64,000 nt of DNA from Streptomyces violaceoruber. GTDB lineage: Bacteria > Actinomycetota > Actinomycetes > Streptomycetales > Streptomycetaceae. Below the pieces are notes generated by a model that ran no database searches, was not told where the DNA came from, and saw nothing but the letters and a program-made list of their open reading frames with translations. Shown in pieces: positions 54,408 to 63,303 of the stretch (its first letter is position 1; every line of letters starts with the position of its first letter). The DNA lies in contig NZ_CP137734.1 of assembly GCF_033406955.1 (NCBI RefSeq), forward strand, positions 372,001 through 436,000, written 5' to 3'. The position numbers were made by a program, and so were the translations under genes.

Positions 54408-55763
54408 ATGCCCACACACCTGACCAAGCACTCGCGCCGCCTCCTGCGCGGCACGGTCCTCGTCTGCGCCCTCGCCCTGGGGGCGACCGCCTGCGGCGAC
54501 TCCGACGACGGGGGGTCGGGCCAGAAGGCCGTCTCCGAGGCGGACATACAGGCGGCCCTCAAGGAGGGCGGCACCATCACGGTGTGGGCCTGGGAGCCCA
54601 CGCTCAAGCAGGTGGCCACCGACTTCGAGAAGGAGCACCCGGGCGTCAAGGTCGACCTGGTCAACGCGGGGACCAACAAGGACCAGTACACGGCGCTGCA
54701 GAACGCCATCTCGGCGAAGAAGGGCGTCCCGGACGTCGCGCAGATCGAGTACTACGCGATGGGCCAGTACGCCCTGACCAAGCAGCTCACCGACCTCAAG
54801 TCCTTCGGCGCCGACAAGCTCTCCGCCCAGTTCTCCCCCGGCCCGTGGAACGGGGTGAAGGCCGGTTCGGACGGCGTCTACGCGCTGCCGATGGACTCCG
54901 GTCCGATGGCGCTGTTCTACAACAAGAAGGTCTTCGACAAGTACGACATCAAGGTGCCCACCACCTGGGCCGAGTACCTGGACGCCGCCCGCGACCTGCA
55001 CAAGGCCGACCCGAAGGCGTACATCACCGCCGACAACGGCGACGCCGGATTCGCCACCAGCATGCTCTGGCAGGCCGGCTCGCGCCCCTACACGGTCGAC
55101 GGCACCAAGGTGAAGATCGACTTCTCCGACCAGGGCGCCAAGACGTTCACCGGCACCTGGCAGCAGCTCATCGACGAGAAGCTGCTCGCCTCGGTCCCCG
55201 CCTGGACCGACGAGTGGTACAAGGGCCTCGGTGACGGCAGTATCGCGACGCTGGCGACCGGTGCCTGGATGCCCGCCAACCTGGAGTCCGGCGCGAAGTC
55301 CGCCTCCGGCGACTGGCGCGTCGCCCCGATGCCCCAGTGGAAGGCGGGCGACAAGGTCAGCGCCGAGAACGGCGGCAGCGCGCTCGCCCTCCCGGAACTG
55401 GGCAAGAACGAGGCGCTGGCCTACGCCTTCGTCGAGTACGCGAACGCGGGTGACGGCGTGCAGACCCGGCTGAAGAACGGTGCCTTCCCGGCGACCACCG
55501 CCGACCTCCAGTCCACCAGGTTCCAGGACACGGCGTTCCCGTACTTCGGCGGCCAGAAGGCCAACAAGATCTTCGCCGAGTCGGCCGCGGACGTCCCCGA
55601 CGACTGGTCGTACCTGCCCTACCAGGTCTACGCGAACTCCGTCTTCAACGACACCGTCGGCAAGGCCTACGTCTCCGGCACCACGCTGGCCGAGGGCCTG
55701 GAGTCCTGGCAGGAGGCCTCGGTCAAGTACGGCGAGGAGCAGGGCTTCACCGTCGAGAAGTAG
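54408..55763 (+). CDS. Extracellular sugar-binding lipoprotein of the ABC transporter
   Basis: 451 aa, type II signal ending ATAC with lipidated C29, then a family 1 solute-binding domain (ITVWAWEPTLKQVATDFEKE, PDVAQIEYYAMGQYAL, NGGSALALPELGKNEA). Tethered outside, it should capture the oligosaccharides released by the GH30 galactanase for import. The gene order permease-permease-binding protein is the reverse of many Streptomyces systems. Confidence 0.93.
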   Translation: MPTHLTKHSRRLLRGTVLVCALALGATACGDSDDGGSGQKAVSEADIQAALKEGGTITVWAWEPTLKQVATDFEKEHPGVKVDLVNAGTNKDQYTALQNAISAKKGVPDVAQIEYYAMGQYALTKQLTDLKSFGADKLSAQFSPGPWNGVKAGSDGVYALPMDSGPMALFYNKKVFDKYDIKVPTTWAEYLDAARDLHKADPKAYITADNGDAGFATSMLWQAGSRPYTVDGTKVKIDFSDQGAKTFTGTWQQLIDEKLLASVPAWTDEWYKGLGDGSIATLATGAWMPANLESGAKSASGDWRVAPMPQWKAGDKVSAENGGSALALPELGKNEALAYAFVEYANAGDGVQTRLKNGAFPATTADLQSTRFQDTAFPYFGGQKANKIFAESAADVPDDWSYLPYQVYANSVFNDTVGKAYVSGTTLAEGLESWQEASVKYGEEQGFTVEK

Positions 55764-55789
55764 CGCACGCCCCCACCGGAAGGACCGCC

Positions 55790-57835
55790 ATGATCTCCAC
55801 CCTCCACTCCCGCCTGCACCGCGGGGCGGACGGTGCGCCCGCCCCGCGTCTCGCCTACGGCGCCGACTACAACCCCGAGCAGTGGCCCCGGGAGGTGTGG
55901 GAGGAGGACGTACGGCTGATGCGGGAGGCCGGGGTCAACATCGTGTCGCTCGGCATCTTCTCCTGGGCCCGCATCCAGCCGGGCCCGGACACCTGGGACT
56001 TCGCCTGGCTCGACGAGGTGATGGACCTGCTGCACGAGCACGGGGTCGGCGTCGACCTGGCGACGGCCACCGCGTCCCCGCCGCCCTGGCTGACCACCGC
56101 GCACCCGGAGATCCTCCCGGTCACCGACCGGGGCGAGACGCTGTGGCCGGGAGCACGTCAGCACTGGCGCCCGACCTCGCCCGTCTTCCGGGAGCACGCC
56201 CTGCGCCTGGTGCGGAAGCTGGCCACCCGCTACGCCGACCACCCGGCGCTCGTCGCCTGGCACGTCAACAACGAGCTGGGCTGCCACAACGTCTACGACT
56301 ACTCCGACGACGCCGCCCGCGCCTTCCGGGACTGGCTGCGCGCGCGGTACGGCACCACGGACGCCCTCAACCACGCCTGGGGCACGGCGTTCTGGTCGCA
56401 GCGCTACGGCGACTGGGCGGAGGTCCTGCCGCCCAGGCTCGCCGCCTCGCACCCGAACCCGACCCAGCAGCTGGACTTCAAGCGCTTCTCCTCGGACGCG
56501 CTCAAGGACCACCTGCGCGCGGAGCGGGACCTGCTGCGGGAGCTGACGCCGGACGTCCCGGTCACCACCAACTTCATGGTGATGCCCGGCACCAAGGGCA
56601 TGAACTACGCGGACTGGGCCGGCGAGGTCGACTTCGTCGCCAACGACCACTACGTCGTCCCGCACCCCCAGGCCCGCGACGAGCTGTCGTTCTCGGCGAA
56701 CCTCACCAGCGGCATCGCGGGCGGCCGCCCGTGGTTCCTGATGGAGCACTCCACCAGCGCGGTGAACTGGCAGCCGGTCAACCTGGCCAAACGGCCGGGC
56801 GAGATGGCCCGGGACTCGCTGACGCACGTGGCGCACGGCGCCGACGCGGTCTGCTTCTTCCAGTGGCGCCAGTCGGCGGCCGGCGCCGAGAAGTACCACT
56901 CGGCGATGGTCCCGCACGCCGGTGCGGACAGCGACCTGTTCCGCGCGGTCACCGCGCTCGGCGACACCCTGAAGACGCTCGCGCCGGTCGCCGGGAGCGA
57001 GCGGGAGCCCGCCGAGGTCGGCATCCTCTTCGACTGGGAGTCCCGGTGGGCCAGCGAGCAGGACTCGCACCCCACCTCGCTGCTCGACTACCACCAGGAG
57101 GCGCTCGACTGGTACTCGGCGCTGCTCTCCCTGGGCGTGCGCGCCGACGTCGTCACCACCGGCGCCGACCTGAGCCGCCACCGGGTGCTGATCGCGCCGG
57201 TGCTGCACCTGGTCCCGGCCGAACTGGCCAAGGACCTCACGCGCTACGCCGAGCAGGGCGGGCACCTGGTCACCACGTACTTCTCGGGCATCGTGGACGA
57301 GAACGACCACGTCTGGCTGGGCGGCTATCCGGGCGCGCTGCGAGACCTGCTCGGCATCCGCGTCGAGGAGTTCGGTCCGCTGCCCGCCGGGCAGAGCGTG
57401 GAGCTGGACGGCGCGGGCAGCGGAGACCTGTGGACCGACCAGATCACCGTGACCGCGCCGGAGACCGAGGTCCTGGCGCGCTACCGCACCGGCACCCATG
57501 CGGGCCACCCCGCCGTCACCCGGCGTCCGGCGGGCCGCGGCTCGGCCGCCTACGTCTCCACCCGGCTCGGCGCCGACGGGCTCGCCGCCCTGCTGCCGAG
57601 GCTGCTGGAGCCGGCCGGGGTGACCAGCGAGCTGCCCGCCTCGGTGCGGGGCCGGGTCGAGGCCACCGTGCGCCGGGGCGCCGGGGGACGGTTCCTGTTC
57701 CTGGTCAACCGGACCGACGAGGCCGTGACCGTCCCCGGGCTCACCGGAGACGTCCTGGTGGGCGACACCGGTGACGAGGGCGCCGTCGTCCTGGCGGGCC
57801 GGGGGGTCGCCGTCCTGCGCACGCCCACCCCCTAG
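55790..57835 (+). CDS. Beta-galactosidase, glycoside hydrolase family 42
   Basis: 681 aa without signal peptide, hence cytoplasmic. GH42 core: YGADYNPEQWPREVWEEDVR, acid/base E162 in HVNNELGCHN, nucleophile E319 in WFLMEHSTSAVNWQP; followed by a trimerisation domain and a C-terminal beta domain. It would cleave imported beta-galacto-oligosaccharides to galactose. Follows the binding-protein gene by 26 bp and is ended by a hairpin. Confidence 0.93.
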   Translation: MISTLHSRLHRGADGAPAPRLAYGADYNPEQWPREVWEEDVRLMREAGVNIVSLGIFSWARIQPGPDTWDFAWLDEVMDLLHEHGVGVDLATATASPPPWLTTAHPEILPVTDRGETLWPGARQHWRPTSPVFREHALRLVRKLATRYADHPALVAWHVNNELGCHNVYDYSDDAARAFRDWLRARYGTTDALNHAWGTAFWSQRYGDWAEVLPPRLAASHPNPTQQLDFKRFSSDALKDHLRAERDLLRELTPDVPVTTNFMVMPGTKGMNYADWAGEVDFVANDHYVVPHPQARDELSFSANLTSGIAGGRPWFLMEHSTSAVNWQPVNLAKRPGEMARDSLTHVAHGADAVCFFQWRQSAAGAEKYHSAMVPHAGADSDLFRAVTALGDTLKTLAPVAGSEREPAEVGILFDWESRWASEQDSHPTSLLDYHQEALDWYSALLSLGVRADVVTTGADLSRHRVLIAPVLHLVPAELAKDLTRYAEQGGHLVTTYFSGIVDENDHVWLGGYPGALRDLLGIRVEEFGPLPAGQSVELDGAGSGDLWTDQITVTAPETEVLARYRTGTHAGHPAVTRRPAGRGSAAYVSTRLGADGLAALLPRLLEPAGVTSELPASVRGRVEATVRRGAGGRFLFLVNRTDEAVTVPGLTGDVLVGDTGDEGAVVLAGRGVAVLRTPTP

Positions 57836-57861
57836 GCACCCTCCCCGCACCATCCCATGCT

Positions 57862-57890
57862 CCCCGGAGCGGGCACGGCCCGCTCCGGGG
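57862..57890. terminator. Hairpin between GH42 and GH30 genes
   Basis: Perfect 12-bp stem CCCCGGAGCGGG with loop CACGG, 26 nt after the GH42 stop. It may terminate or only attenuate the operon ahead of the GH30 gene, so the exported enzyme could be made at a different level. Confidence 0.85.
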
Positions 57891-57962
57891 CCGCCCCCCG
57901 CTGCCCCGGACCGGGCGGCGGGGGCCACCGCAGCGACCACACCTTTCCGTTGGGAGCACACG

Positions 57963-60026
57963 ATGGCACGCCGTACCCGCAGCAGACGCCTCCTCGGCGC
58001 CGCGGTCCTGACCGCTCTGACCACCGGGGCCGCCCTGCTCGGCGTCCCCGCGCAGGCCGAACCGGCCGCCGCCCCCGCCTCCGTCACCGTGCGACCGGAT
58101 CCCTCGTACCAGCAGGAGGAGTTCGAGGGCTGGGGCACCAGCCTGGTCTGGTTCGCCAACGCCACCGGCGACTACCCGCCCGAGATCCGCGAGAAGCTGG
58201 CCCGCCTGCTGTTCGGCGACGACGGCCTCGGTCTCAACATCGCCCGTTACAACATCGGCGGCGGCAACGCGCGGGACGTCAAGGACTACCTGCGGGCCGG
58301 CGGGGCGGTCGAGGGCTGGTGGCAGGCGCCCGAGGGCACCACGCGCGAGGACACCGACTGGTGGAGCGCCGACGACCCGGCCGACTGGAACGAGGACGCC
58401 GACGCCACCCAGCGCTGGTGGGTCGAGCGGATCAAGGACGACATCGACCACTGGGAGACGTTCAGCAACTCCCCGCCCTGGTTCATGACCGTCAGCGGTT
58501 ACGTCTCCGGCGGCTTCGACTCCTCCGCCGACCAGCTGAAGCCCGAGTCGGTCGACGACTTCGCCGCCTACGTCGCCGGGGCGACCAGGCGGCTGGAGAA
58601 GGCCGAGGGCATCGAGGTCGACACCGTAGACCCCTTCAACGAGCCCAACACTCCTTACTGGGGTACACAACTCGGCGCGGACGGCGAACCCGTCGGCGGC
58701 CGGCAGGAGGGCGCCCACATGGGCCCCGAGCTGCAGCGCAAGGTGCTCCGGGCCCTCGCCCCCGCGCTGAGGAAGGCGAAGGTCAAGGCGGACGTCTCGG
58801 CCATGGACGAGACCAACCCGGGGACCTTCGCCAAGAACTGGAGCGCCTACTCCGCGGCCGACCGCGCCCTCGTCGGGCAGATGAACGTCCACACCTACGG
58901 CACCGGGCAGCGCACCACCGTGCGGGACCTCGCCAAGGCCGCGGACAAACCCCTGTGGATGAGCGAGGTGGGCGGCGACTGGGGCGACGGCCAGGACTTC
59001 GCGGACATGCGGCCCGGCCTCGGCCTCGCCCAGCAGATCGTCGACGACCTGCGGGAACTGGAGCCCCGCGCCTGGGTGTTCTGGCAGCCCGTCGAGGACT
59101 ACGACAACATGAAGCCGGGCGGCGAGTCCGCGAAGGGCGGCAACTGGGGCAGCATCCAGCTCCCGTTCGACTGCACGGCCCAGGACACCCTGGAGACCTG
59201 CCCGATCCGGACCAACACCAAGTTCGACACCGCCCGCAACTTCACCCACTTCATCAAGCCCGGCGACCGGCTGATCCAGACGGACGACACCTCCAGCGCC
59301 GCCGCCGTCACCCGCGACGGCAAGGGCGCCTCGGTCGTCCACGTCAACCGCGGCACCGAGGCCCGCACGGTCACCCTCGACCTGTCCAAGTTCCGCGACG
59401 TGAGCCGCCGGGCCACTGTCACCCCGGTCGTGACCAGCGCCGACGGCAAGCTGGAGAAGCAGTCCCCGATCAGGGTGAGCGACCGCACGGCCACCTTCAC
59501 CGTGCCCGCCCAGTCCGTCACCTCCTTCGCGATCAAGGGGGTCTCGGGCGTCGCGAAGGACGCCGCCGGGCTGCGCAAGGGCCACACCTACACGCTGACC
59601 GGCGTACAGAGCGGCAAGGCCGTCACCGTGGCCGCGGACGGCACGAACCTGGTCCTCGGCACCGGCACCGGCACCGGCACCGGCACCGGCACCGACGCGA
59701 GCGCCCGGCAGTGGCGGCTGAGCGCGGTGCGCCACGACGGCGGCGTGCGCGACCGCTACGTCTTCACCCGGCCCGAGGACGGCACGCGCCTCGCCGTGCG
59801 CGACGACGTCCCGGTGGCCGAGCCCGACACGGGCAGGCGGGACCGGGCCGCCGAGTGGCTCGCTTCAAGCACCGGCGACGGCACCTGGACCCTGGTCAAC
59901 TCGGGCACCGGGCGCCTGCTCGAAGTGGGCGGCCAGGCGACCCACGACGGTGCCGCCGTCACGACCTGGCCGCCCAACTCCGGTGCCAACCAGCGCTGGA
60001 CACTGACGGACGTGTCCGCCGGCTGA
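57963..60026 (+). CDS. Secreted endo-beta-1,6-galactanase-like GH30 enzyme with beta-trefoil domain
   Basis: 687 aa. Signal peptide 1-32. GH30 barrel with EFEGWGTSLVWFANATGDYP, acid/base E227 in DPFNEPNTPYW and nucleophile E335 in LWMSEVGGDWGDG, then a beta-sandwich (about 440-530). This is the GH30 subfamily 5 pattern known from S. avermitilis endo-beta-1,6-galactanase. The C-terminus (540-687) is a ricin-type carbohydrate-binding fold (NSGANQRWTLTD). A Gly-Thr run at 566-577 comes from a hexanucleotide repeat. It should attack side chains of type II arabinogalactan outside the cell. Confidence 0.88.
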   Translation: MARRTRSRRLLGAAVLTALTTGAALLGVPAQAEPAAAPASVTVRPDPSYQQEEFEGWGTSLVWFANATGDYPPEIREKLARLLFGDDGLGLNIARYNIGGGNARDVKDYLRAGGAVEGWWQAPEGTTREDTDWWSADDPADWNEDADATQRWWVERIKDDIDHWETFSNSPPWFMTVSGYVSGGFDSSADQLKPESVDDFAAYVAGATRRLEKAEGIEVDTVDPFNEPNTPYWGTQLGADGEPVGGRQEGAHMGPELQRKVLRALAPALRKAKVKADVSAMDETNPGTFAKNWSAYSAADRALVGQMNVHTYGTGQRTTVRDLAKAADKPLWMSEVGGDWGDGQDFADMRPGLGLAQQIVDDLRELEPRAWVFWQPVEDYDNMKPGGESAKGGNWGSIQLPFDCTAQDTLETCPIRTNTKFDTARNFTHFIKPGDRLIQTDDTSSAAAVTRDGKGASVVHVNRGTEARTVTLDLSKFRDVSRRATVTPVVTSADGKLEKQSPIRVSDRTATFTVPAQSVTSFAIKGVSGVAKDAAGLRKGHTYTLTGVQSGKAVTVAADGTNLVLGTGTGTGTGTGTDASARQWRLSAVRHDGGVRDRYVFTRPEDGTRLAVRDDVPVAEPDTGRRDRAAEWLASSTGDGTWTLVNSGTGRLLEVGGQATHDGAAVTTWPPNSGANQRWTLTDVSAG
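59658..59693. repeat. Six tandem GGCACC units in the GH30 gene
   Basis: Exact hexanucleotide array encoding (Gly-Thr)6 inside the C-terminal trefoil domain. In-frame slippage can change the loop length without breaking the gene. Confidence 0.9.
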
Positions 60027-60040
60027 ACCCCTCCCCGGTC

Positions 60041-60091
60041 GCCGGCACTCCCGTCCGCACGCCCACCGGCGCTGCGGACGGGAGCGCCGGC
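60041..60091. terminator. Hairpin between GH30 and acetyltransferase genes
   Basis: 18-nt arms (left GCCGGCACTCCCGTCCGC) with one mismatch and a 15-nt loop, 15 nt after the GH30 stop. Confidence 0.85.
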
Positions 60092-60119
60092 CCACCCCGT
60101 ACGGACGCGAGGAGACCGC

Positions 60120-60767
60120 ATGACCACCGACCCCCGTGAACGCGAGGTCCGCCGCAGGATGGCGGCCCGTGAGCTGTACTCGGACGGCGCCCCGGGGCTG
60201 GCGGCCCTGGCGGAGGAGCGGCTGCGCGGCAAGGAGCTGGCCGACGCCTACAACCGGACCGGCGCACGGGACGAGGAGGGCCGCCGGGCGCTCCTGAAGG
60301 AGATGCTCGCCGCACTCGGCACGGGGGTGTGGATCGAGCCGCCGCTGCACGTGGCCTACGGCAACCGGGTGCACCTGGGCGACGACGTGTACGCCAACTT
60401 CGGCCTCACCCTCGTCGACGACGTCGAGGTCTTCGTCGGCGACCGGGTGATGTTCGCCCCGCACGTGACGGTCAGCACCACCGGGCATCCGGTCCACCCG
60501 GACCTGCGCAGGGACGGCACCCAGTTCTCGGCGCCGGTGCGCATCGAGGACGACGTGTGGATCGGGGCCGGCGCCCTGATCATGCCCGGGGTGACCGTCG
60601 GCCGGGGTTCGGTGGTCGGCGCGGGCAGTGTGGTGACGGCCCACGTGCCGCCGATGACGGTCGTGGCCGGGACGCCGGCGCGGGTGCTGCGCGAGATCAC
60701 CGACGCCGACCGCGAGTGGAGCTACCGTCCGCCCCGCACTCTGGGGCCCGGGCCGGGGCCGGGGTGA
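60120..60767 (+). CDS. Galactoside/maltose O-acetyltransferase (LacA/Maa type)
   Basis: 215 aa. N-terminal Mac domain (EVRRRMAARELYSDGAPGLA) and left-handed beta-helix hexapeptide repeats (VHLGDDVYANFGLTLVDD, VTVSTTGHPVHP with the catalytic His, IGAGALIMPGVTVGRGSVVG). Transfers acetyl from acetyl-CoA to a sugar hydroxyl, considered a detoxification of non-metabolisable galactosides. Lying directly after the beta-galactosidase/galactanase genes it completes a lac-like set; a hairpin separates it from GH30. Confidence 0.88.
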   Translation: MTTDPREREVRRRMAARELYSDGAPGLAALAEERLRGKELADAYNRTGARDEEGRRALLKEMLAALGTGVWIEPPLHVAYGNRVHLGDDVYANFGLTLVDDVEVFVGDRVMFAPHVTVSTTGHPVHPDLRRDGTQFSAPVRIEDDVWIGAGALIMPGVTVGRGSVVGAGSVVTAHVPPMTVVAGTPARVLREITDADREWSYRPPRTLGPGPGPG

Positions 60768-60879
60768 CCGACCCGGGGATCGGAACTTGTGGCCCCCGTA
60801 CGGCACATGGCACGGCGGCTCCGCAGTACGATGATCGAAAACTGCGGCGAGCGTCACCTCCCGGACCACGGAGCCTGCC

Positions 60880-61671
60880 ATGACCACGGACCACACCCAG
60901 CCTCCCCAGATCGACACCGGCCGGGCCCACCCCGCGCGGGTCTACGACTGGCTGCTGGGCGGCAAGGACAACTACCCGGTCGACGAGGCGGTGGGCGAGA
61001 CCCTGCCGCCCGAGGCGCGGGACGCGGCGCGGCAGAACCGCGCGTTCATGAACCGCGCGGTCGCACACCTCGCCGCGCGGGGCATCGACCAGTTCCTGGA
61101 CATCGGCACGGGCATCCCGACCGAGCCGAACCTGCACCAGATCGTCCAGCGGACGGTGCCGGCGGCCCGGGTCGTCTACGCCGACAACGACCCGATCGTG
61201 CTGCGGCACGCGGAGGCCCTGCTGGTCAGCAGTCCCGAGGGGGCCACGGACTACATCCAGGCCGATGTCCGCGAGCCCGGGGAGATCGTGCGGCACGCCC
61301 GCGGGATCCTGGACTTCGACCGGCCGATCGCACTGTCGCTGATCGCCCTGATGCACTTCGTCCCCGACGACCAGGACGCCCACGGAATCGTCCGGGGTCT
61401 GGTCGAGACCCTCCCCGCGGGCAGCCACCTGGTCCTCTCGCACGCCGCGCTCGACCTCTTCCCCGAGCTGGCGGAGCAGGTGATCGCCCAGTACGCCAAG
61501 GGCGGCATCCGTCTCGGCTTCCGCACCCGGGCGGAGGTCGCCCGCTTCTTCGACGGTCTGGAACTGGTGCCGCCCGGCCTGGTCACGGCCACCGAGTGGT
61601 ACGGCGAGGGCCTGGAGCCGCCCGCGCCCGAGGCGAGCGGCATCTACGCGGGCGTGGCGCGCATCCCCTGA
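60880..61671 (+). CDS. DUF574-type SAM-dependent methyltransferase
   Basis: 263 aa. The family opening HPARVYDWLLGGKDNYPVDE, then QFLDIGTGIPTEPNLHQIVQ and VYADNDPIVLRHAEALL identify the methyltransferase group expanded in Streptomyces (DUF574). Substrates are unknown. Monocistronic, GGAG-like RBS. Confidence 0.9.
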   Translation: MTTDHTQPPQIDTGRAHPARVYDWLLGGKDNYPVDEAVGETLPPEARDAARQNRAFMNRAVAHLAARGIDQFLDIGTGIPTEPNLHQIVQRTVPAARVVYADNDPIVLRHAEALLVSSPEGATDYIQADVREPGEIVRHARGILDFDRPIALSLIALMHFVPDDQDAHGIVRGLVETLPAGSHLVLSHAALDLFPELAEQVIAQYAKGGIRLGFRTRAEVARFFDGLELVPPGLVTATEWYGEGLEPPAPEASGIYAGVARIP

Positions 61672-61704
61672 CGGGTGGCGAGGGCGCGGGTGCTCAGCGG
61701 GGGC

Positions 61705-61890
61705 TCAGCGGCGGCGCCCGCGCGGCGCCCAGCCGCTGCCGACACCGGCGACGTGCAGGGCCAGCAGGGCGAGACCGATGAGCATGACGTTGGTGGCGGT
61801 GAAGACGTCGTTGGTCGAGACCTCCGCCGCGTTGATCAGCCAGGCGATGAGGAACAGAACCGCCGCGATGATGGCGAGCACGGTGTACAT
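61705..61890 (-). CDS. Small membrane protein, two helices
   Basis: 61 aa from ATG 61890 with GAAGGG just upstream. Two hydrophobic segments (VLAIIAAVLFLIAWLINA and VMLIGLALLALHVAGVG) joined by EVSTNDVFTATN and followed by a basic tail RGRRR. A longer frame to 62028 is Arg-rich and unlikely. Widespread type of Streptomyces small membrane protein; no function known. Confidence 0.72.
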   Translation of the reverse strand: MYTVLAIIAAVLFLIAWLINAAEVSTNDVFTATNVMLIGLALLALHVAGVGSGWAPRGRRR

Positions 61891-62045
61891 CCCTTCGGAT
61901 CGGCGGCGCCGGAGCGGCGCCGTGTCTCGCGTATGCCCCCGACGGGCCGCGTGACACGGCGGAGGGCACCGCGCGCTCCGTACAGTGGAGGAGCGGACCG
62001 CGGCGAAACCGCCCGGTCCCTCCCGCACCCCGCCCCGGAGCCCTC

Positions 62046-63218
62046 ATGCACGACCCGTCCACCGCGCCGGACGACGGCTTCGGCACGCTGTTCGGCCTGG
62101 ACGCCCTCACGCCCGGTCCGCCGCCCGTCGCCGGACCGCGCTTCCGGGACTCCGCGGCCGCCCGCCGGCTGCTGCCGGTGCGGGAGATCCACGCCGAGCC
62201 GGCGGCGGCCGCCTCCCCGCGCGGCCGGCAGATCCTCGCCCGGTTCCCGGACGCCCGGGTGGTCGAGGTGGACTCCCACTGGGGCATCCCGGGGCTGCAC
62301 GGCAACGAGGGCAACGTCGAGCGCTGGGTGCGCGTGAAGGGCGAGACGCTCGTCCTGGGCGAGCGCAAGACGCTGGCCACCCGGCCCAACGGCCGCTCCG
62401 CGGACTGGATCGCGCCGGGCGCCTCCAACGGCTGCGCGATGGCCTGTGCCTACTGCTACGTGCCGCGCCGCAAGGGGTACGCCAACCCCGTCACCGTCTT
62501 CACCAACATCGAGCGGATCGTCGCCCACCTCGGCCGGCACATCGCCCGGCAGGGGCCCAAGCGCGAGCCGAACCAGTGCGACACCGAGGCCTGGGTCTAC
62601 GACATCGGTGAGAACGGCGACTGCTCGGTGGACGCTCTGATCTGCGACAACACCGCGGACCTGGTGCGCGCCTTCCGGCAGTGGCCGACGGCCAAGGCCT
62701 CCTTCGCGACGAAGTTCGTCAATCCCGACCTGCTCGCCCTGGACCCGCGCGGCCGGACCCGGGTCCGCTTCTCCCTGATGCCGCCGGACGACTCCCGGCT
62801 GCTGGACGTGCGCACCTCGCCCGTCGCCGAGCGCATCGCCGCGGCCGGCGACTTCCTGGAGGCCGGTTACGAGGTGCACTTCAACCTCTCCCCCGTCGTG
62901 CTGCGGCCGGGCTGGGAGGAGGCCTGGGCCCAGTTGCTGCGGCAGCTCGACGACGTCCTGCCCGACCGGGTCAAGCGGCAGGCCGCCGCCGAGGTGATCA
63001 TGCTGACCCACAACCTGGGCCTGCACGAGGTCAACCTGGGCTGGCACCCCCGCGCCGAGGAGGTGCTGTGGCGGCCGGAGGTCCAGCAGGCCAAGCGCTC
63101 GGAGAACGGTGCGCTCAACGTGCGCTACCGGGCGGACGTCAAGGCCGGAGCGGTGGCCCGGCTCCGGGCGCTGGTCGCCGCCCACGCGCCCTGGCTGCGG
63201 ATCCGTTACGCCTTCTGA
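62046..63218 (+). CDS. Spore photoproduct lyase-like radical SAM enzyme
   Basis: 390 aa. The radical-SAM cluster motif C130-AMA-C134-AY-C137 sits in WIAPGASNGCAMACAYCYVP, followed by YANPVTVFTNIERI. A further Cys at 178 (EPNQCDTEAW) is about as far from the cluster as the hydrogen-donor Cys of Bacillus SplB, which I note without certainty. It belongs to the actinobacterial spl-like family. Spore photoproduct lyase reverses the thymine dimer typical of UV-treated endospores; here a role in UV repair of Streptomyces spores is inferred. Confidence 0.87.
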   Translation: MHDPSTAPDDGFGTLFGLDALTPGPPPVAGPRFRDSAAARRLLPVREIHAEPAAAASPRGRQILARFPDARVVEVDSHWGIPGLHGNEGNVERWVRVKGETLVLGERKTLATRPNGRSADWIAPGASNGCAMACAYCYVPRRKGYANPVTVFTNIERIVAHLGRHIARQGPKREPNQCDTEAWVYDIGENGDCSVDALICDNTADLVRAFRQWPTAKASFATKFVNPDLLALDPRGRTRVRFSLMPPDDSRLLDVRTSPVAERIAAAGDFLEAGYEVHFNLSPVVLRPGWEEAWAQLLRQLDDVLPDRVKRQAAAEVIMLTHNLGLHEVNLGWHPRAEEVLWRPEVQQAKRSENGALNVRYRADVKAGAVARLRALVAAHAPWLRIRYAF

Positions 63219-63233
63219 GCGCGGCCCCCGATA

Positions 63234-63251
63234 TTGTTGCGTGTGCAACAA
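63234..63251. promoter_or_regulatory. Perfect inverted repeat before the PPOX-type gene
   Basis: TTGTTGC/GCAACAA arms around GTGT, 15 bp after the lyase stop and 52 bp before the next start. A candidate operator of MarR/TetR size. Confidence 0.6.
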
Positions 63252-63303
63252 CCGCCGGAGGCAGCGCTTCCGGCAGTTCCGCGAGCACACTTGGGAGCCG
63301 GCC

